From an uncultured Lachnospiraceae bacterium (lineage in GTDB: Bacteria; Bacillota; Clostridia; Lachnospirales; Lachnospiraceae): a DNA stretch of 15,224 nt. Positions 13,926-15,224 of this stretch are shown here, piece by piece (positions within the stretch are counted from its first letter, which is position 1; every line of letters begins with the position of its first letter). Both the position numbers and the translations under genes were made by a program. The notes under the pieces were generated by a model. The model made no database searches and was not told where the DNA came from. It saw nothing but the letters and a program-made list of their open reading frames with translations. Where the stretch lies: contig CAJUJP010000072.1 in the NCBI GenBank assembly GCA_910586615.1, positions 1 to 15,224 on the forward strand. Direction: 5' to 3'.

Positions 13926-15041
13926 CTAACAGGATTCCGGCTGATAATCCCGTATGGTTTCAAGTGCCGGCAGCGCATGACCATCATAGTCAAAAAGTGC
14001 CTGATTGGCCCACTCGTTACCACAGGGTCCCTTTTCTTCTATATACGCAAGTGCACCCTCTGTCGCCCAGCCGGAACCGGCCACCGGAATCCAGGCTGCC
14101 TCCCAGTAGAAGAAGCCTTTACATTTATGGCCGGGCACCTGGTCTATCACCCTGAACAGCGCCTCCATAAAGTCCTTCTGGCCTTCTTTTGTCATAGGAA
14201 ACGGCAGCTTCTCCACCAGTGCAGGTTTGGTCGCATATCCCTTACGCTCTTCAGGCGCCAGTTTCTCATATACCCCATAGTCTTCCATGGTAAATCCCAT
14301 AGACACCTCTGCAATCATCAGTTCCTTGCCGTAACGCTCCGCCAGATCATTCATATTGTTCTGCAGATCTTCCAGCGTACCGTGCCAGAACGGATAGTAA
14401 GACAGCCCTATGATCTGGAAATCCTCTCCCCGCTCCATGTAATGATCAAACCAGTCTCTGTACATCGGTCCATTGCCGCCGTTATCCAGATGAATCATAA
14501 TCGGCATATCCGAATCCACCGCACGTACACCGCGGATTCCGGCACTGATAAACCGCGCCAGATTATCATAGTTGGGCATCTGCCCCAGCGGCCACAACAT
14601 TCCATTCGTCAATTCATTTCCCACCTGAATCAGATCCGGGTAAGCATCTGCTTCCTTTAACGCAAGCAGTGTATCTTTCGTAAAGTTATAGACTGCATCA
14701 GTCAATTGATCTGCGTTCATTCCGCGCCATGCCTTAGGCACCCGCTGTTTCCCCGGATCAGCCCAGAAATCACTGTAATGAAGATTCAACAGCACTTCCA
14801 TGCCATGAGCCTTCGCACGCTTCGTCAGTTCAATCGTGACAGGCAGGTCGTTGCTCCCCGCTCCGTAAGGCACACCTTCCTCCGTATAAGGGTCGTTCCA
14901 CAGCCTTAAACGAACGGCGTTAACGCCATAGCTCTGCAATATATCAAATACATCCTTCTCCTCGCCGTGATCGTAAAACTTCCCGCCGAGACGCTCCACC
15001 TCCAAAACCGTGGACAAATCCATACCCTTATAAAATTTCAT
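13926..15041 (-). CDS. GH53 arabinogalactan endo-beta-1,4-galactanase, apparently intracellular
   Basis: A 371-residue glycoside hydrolase family 53 enzyme that hydrolyses beta-1,4-galactan, such as pectin side chains. Family hallmarks are KGMDLSTVLEVE (5-16), NAVRLRLWNDPY (41-52), LLNLHYSDFWADPGKQ (84-99), IQVGNELTNGMLWP (138-151) with acid/base Glu143, GLSYYPFWHG (212-221), and MIAEVSMGF (242-250) with nucleophile Glu245. WEAAWIPVAGSGWA closes the barrel. There is no signal peptide or anchor: the protein starts directly with MKFYKGMDLS, so the enzyme should be cytoplasmic and act on imported galacto-oligosaccharides. GGAG lies about 8 bases before the ATG. It ends 7 bp from the lacI stop on the opposite strand, with no terminator between. 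It is a separate unit from the maltodextrin operon, and its upstream neighbours are outside the window. Confidence 0.93.
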   Translation of the reverse strand: MKFYKGMDLSTVLEVERLGGKFYDHGEEKDVFDILQSYGVNAVRLRLWNDPYTEEGVPYGAGSNDLPVTIELTKRAKAHGMEVLLNLHYSDFWADPGKQRVPKAWRGMNADQLTDAVYNFTKDTLLALKEADAYPDLIQVGNELTNGMLWPLGQMPNYDNLARFISAGIRGVRAVDSDMPIMIHLDNGGNGPMYRDWFDHYMERGEDFQIIGLSYYPFWHGTLEDLQNNMNDLAERYGKELMIAEVSMGFTMEDYGVYEKLAPEERKGYATKPALVEKLPFPMTKEGQKDFMEALFRVIDQVPGHKCKGFFYWEAAWIPVAGSGWATEGALAYIEEKGPCGNEWANQALFDYDGHALPALETIRDYQPESC

Positions 15042-15063
15042 ATGTTATCTCCATTCACCGCAT

Positions 15064-15098
15064 AGTCAGGACATCTGACTGAAATCTATCGTTAACGA
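15064..15098 (-). promoter_or_regulatory. Two palindromes upstream of the galactanase gene
   Basis: AGTCAG-GACAT-CTGACT (15064-15080) has perfect 6-bp arms. TCGTTAACGA (15089-15098) is a perfect 10-bp palindrome. Both lie 23-57 bases before the start codon, where operators are expected. I could not settle on -35 and -10 boxes. Confidence 0.4.
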
Positions 15099-15111
15099 CA
15101 TTAAAAATTAC

Positions 15112-15165
15112 GTTTTCGGTCCTGCCAAAGCTCCTATATATGGCTTTGGCAGGAACCGGAAAAAC
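15112..15165. repeat. Strong stem-loop upstream of the galactanase gene
   Basis: CCTGCCAAAGC (15121-15131) and GCTTTGGCAGG (15143-15153) are perfect 11-bp arms around an 11-base AT-rich loop. Pairing extends outward with bulges through CGGT/ACCG and TTTT/AAAA to about 54 bases in total. No T run directly follows on either strand, so it is not a classical terminator. The rest of the window to its end shows no gene or site that I can support. Confidence 0.5.
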
Positions 15166-15224
15166 ACTCCCCTCAACCGTAATCCGGAAGAAATACCCGC
15201 CCCAGCCTCAGCCCAGAAGAACAC

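Noticed and set aside
13977..14660. Plus-strand 227-codon frame opposite the galactanase gene
   Set aside because: Antisense to a clear GH53 gene, with shadow-like composition and no start signal.

Overview
The window looks like chromosome from a Gram-positive gut-type clostridium, most likely Lachnospiraceae (Bacillota, Clostridia). The reasons are GGAGG-type ribosome binding sites, intrinsic terminators, lipoprotein signal peptides, a maltodextrin ABC importer without its own ATPase gene, and a large cyclic-nucleotide-domain protein of a kind I associate with this group. The family assignment comes from protein resemblance only, not from any search.

Left part (1-2262). Three genes lie on the minus strand: a small AT-rich protein of uncertain function (21-383), a TetR-type repressor (630-1217) and a 154-residue protein resembling the DUF6508 family (1341-1805). 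The last two probably form one transcript from a promoter near 1920, whose start region carries an array of GACAC/TGTCA half-sites that could be the repressor's own operator. The 1806-2343 intergenic region is rich in inverted repeats and also holds a good plus-strand promoter (2068-2096).

Middle (2344-4945). A single plus-strand gene encodes a 754-residue protein with an N-terminal cNMP-binding-like domain and a long, mainly helical C-terminal part of unknown function. It ends at a strong terminator, and a second, bidirectional terminator separates it from the sugar cluster.

Maltodextrin cluster (4983-13918). On the minus strand, in transcription order, are malQ (GH77 4-alpha-glucanotransferase), malE (binding lipoprotein), malF and malG (permeases) and a GH13 amylase-type lipoprotein. 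A divergent LacI-family regulator sits upstream of malQ. The logic is complete apart from an ATPase: the surface amylase makes maltodextrins, MalEFG imports them with an ATPase encoded elsewhere, and MalQ rearranges them in the cytoplasm. Expression is graded by structure between genes. A terminator-like hairpin plus three 40-bp hairpin repeats follow malE, another hairpin precedes the amylase gene, and palindromes separate malQ from malE. Several inverted repeats surround the malQ and lacI promoters.

Right end (13926-15224). A GH53 endo-beta-1,4-galactanase without a signal peptide is convergent with lacI, only 7 bp away. Palindromes and a strong stem-loop lie upstream of it.

I see no RNA genes, insertion sequences, CRISPR arrays or phage genes. 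The most noteworthy points are the malE-malF repeat/terminator device, the Arg-to-Lys change next to the MalQ nucleophile, the atypical LacI hinge, and the uncharacterised cNMP-domain protein.
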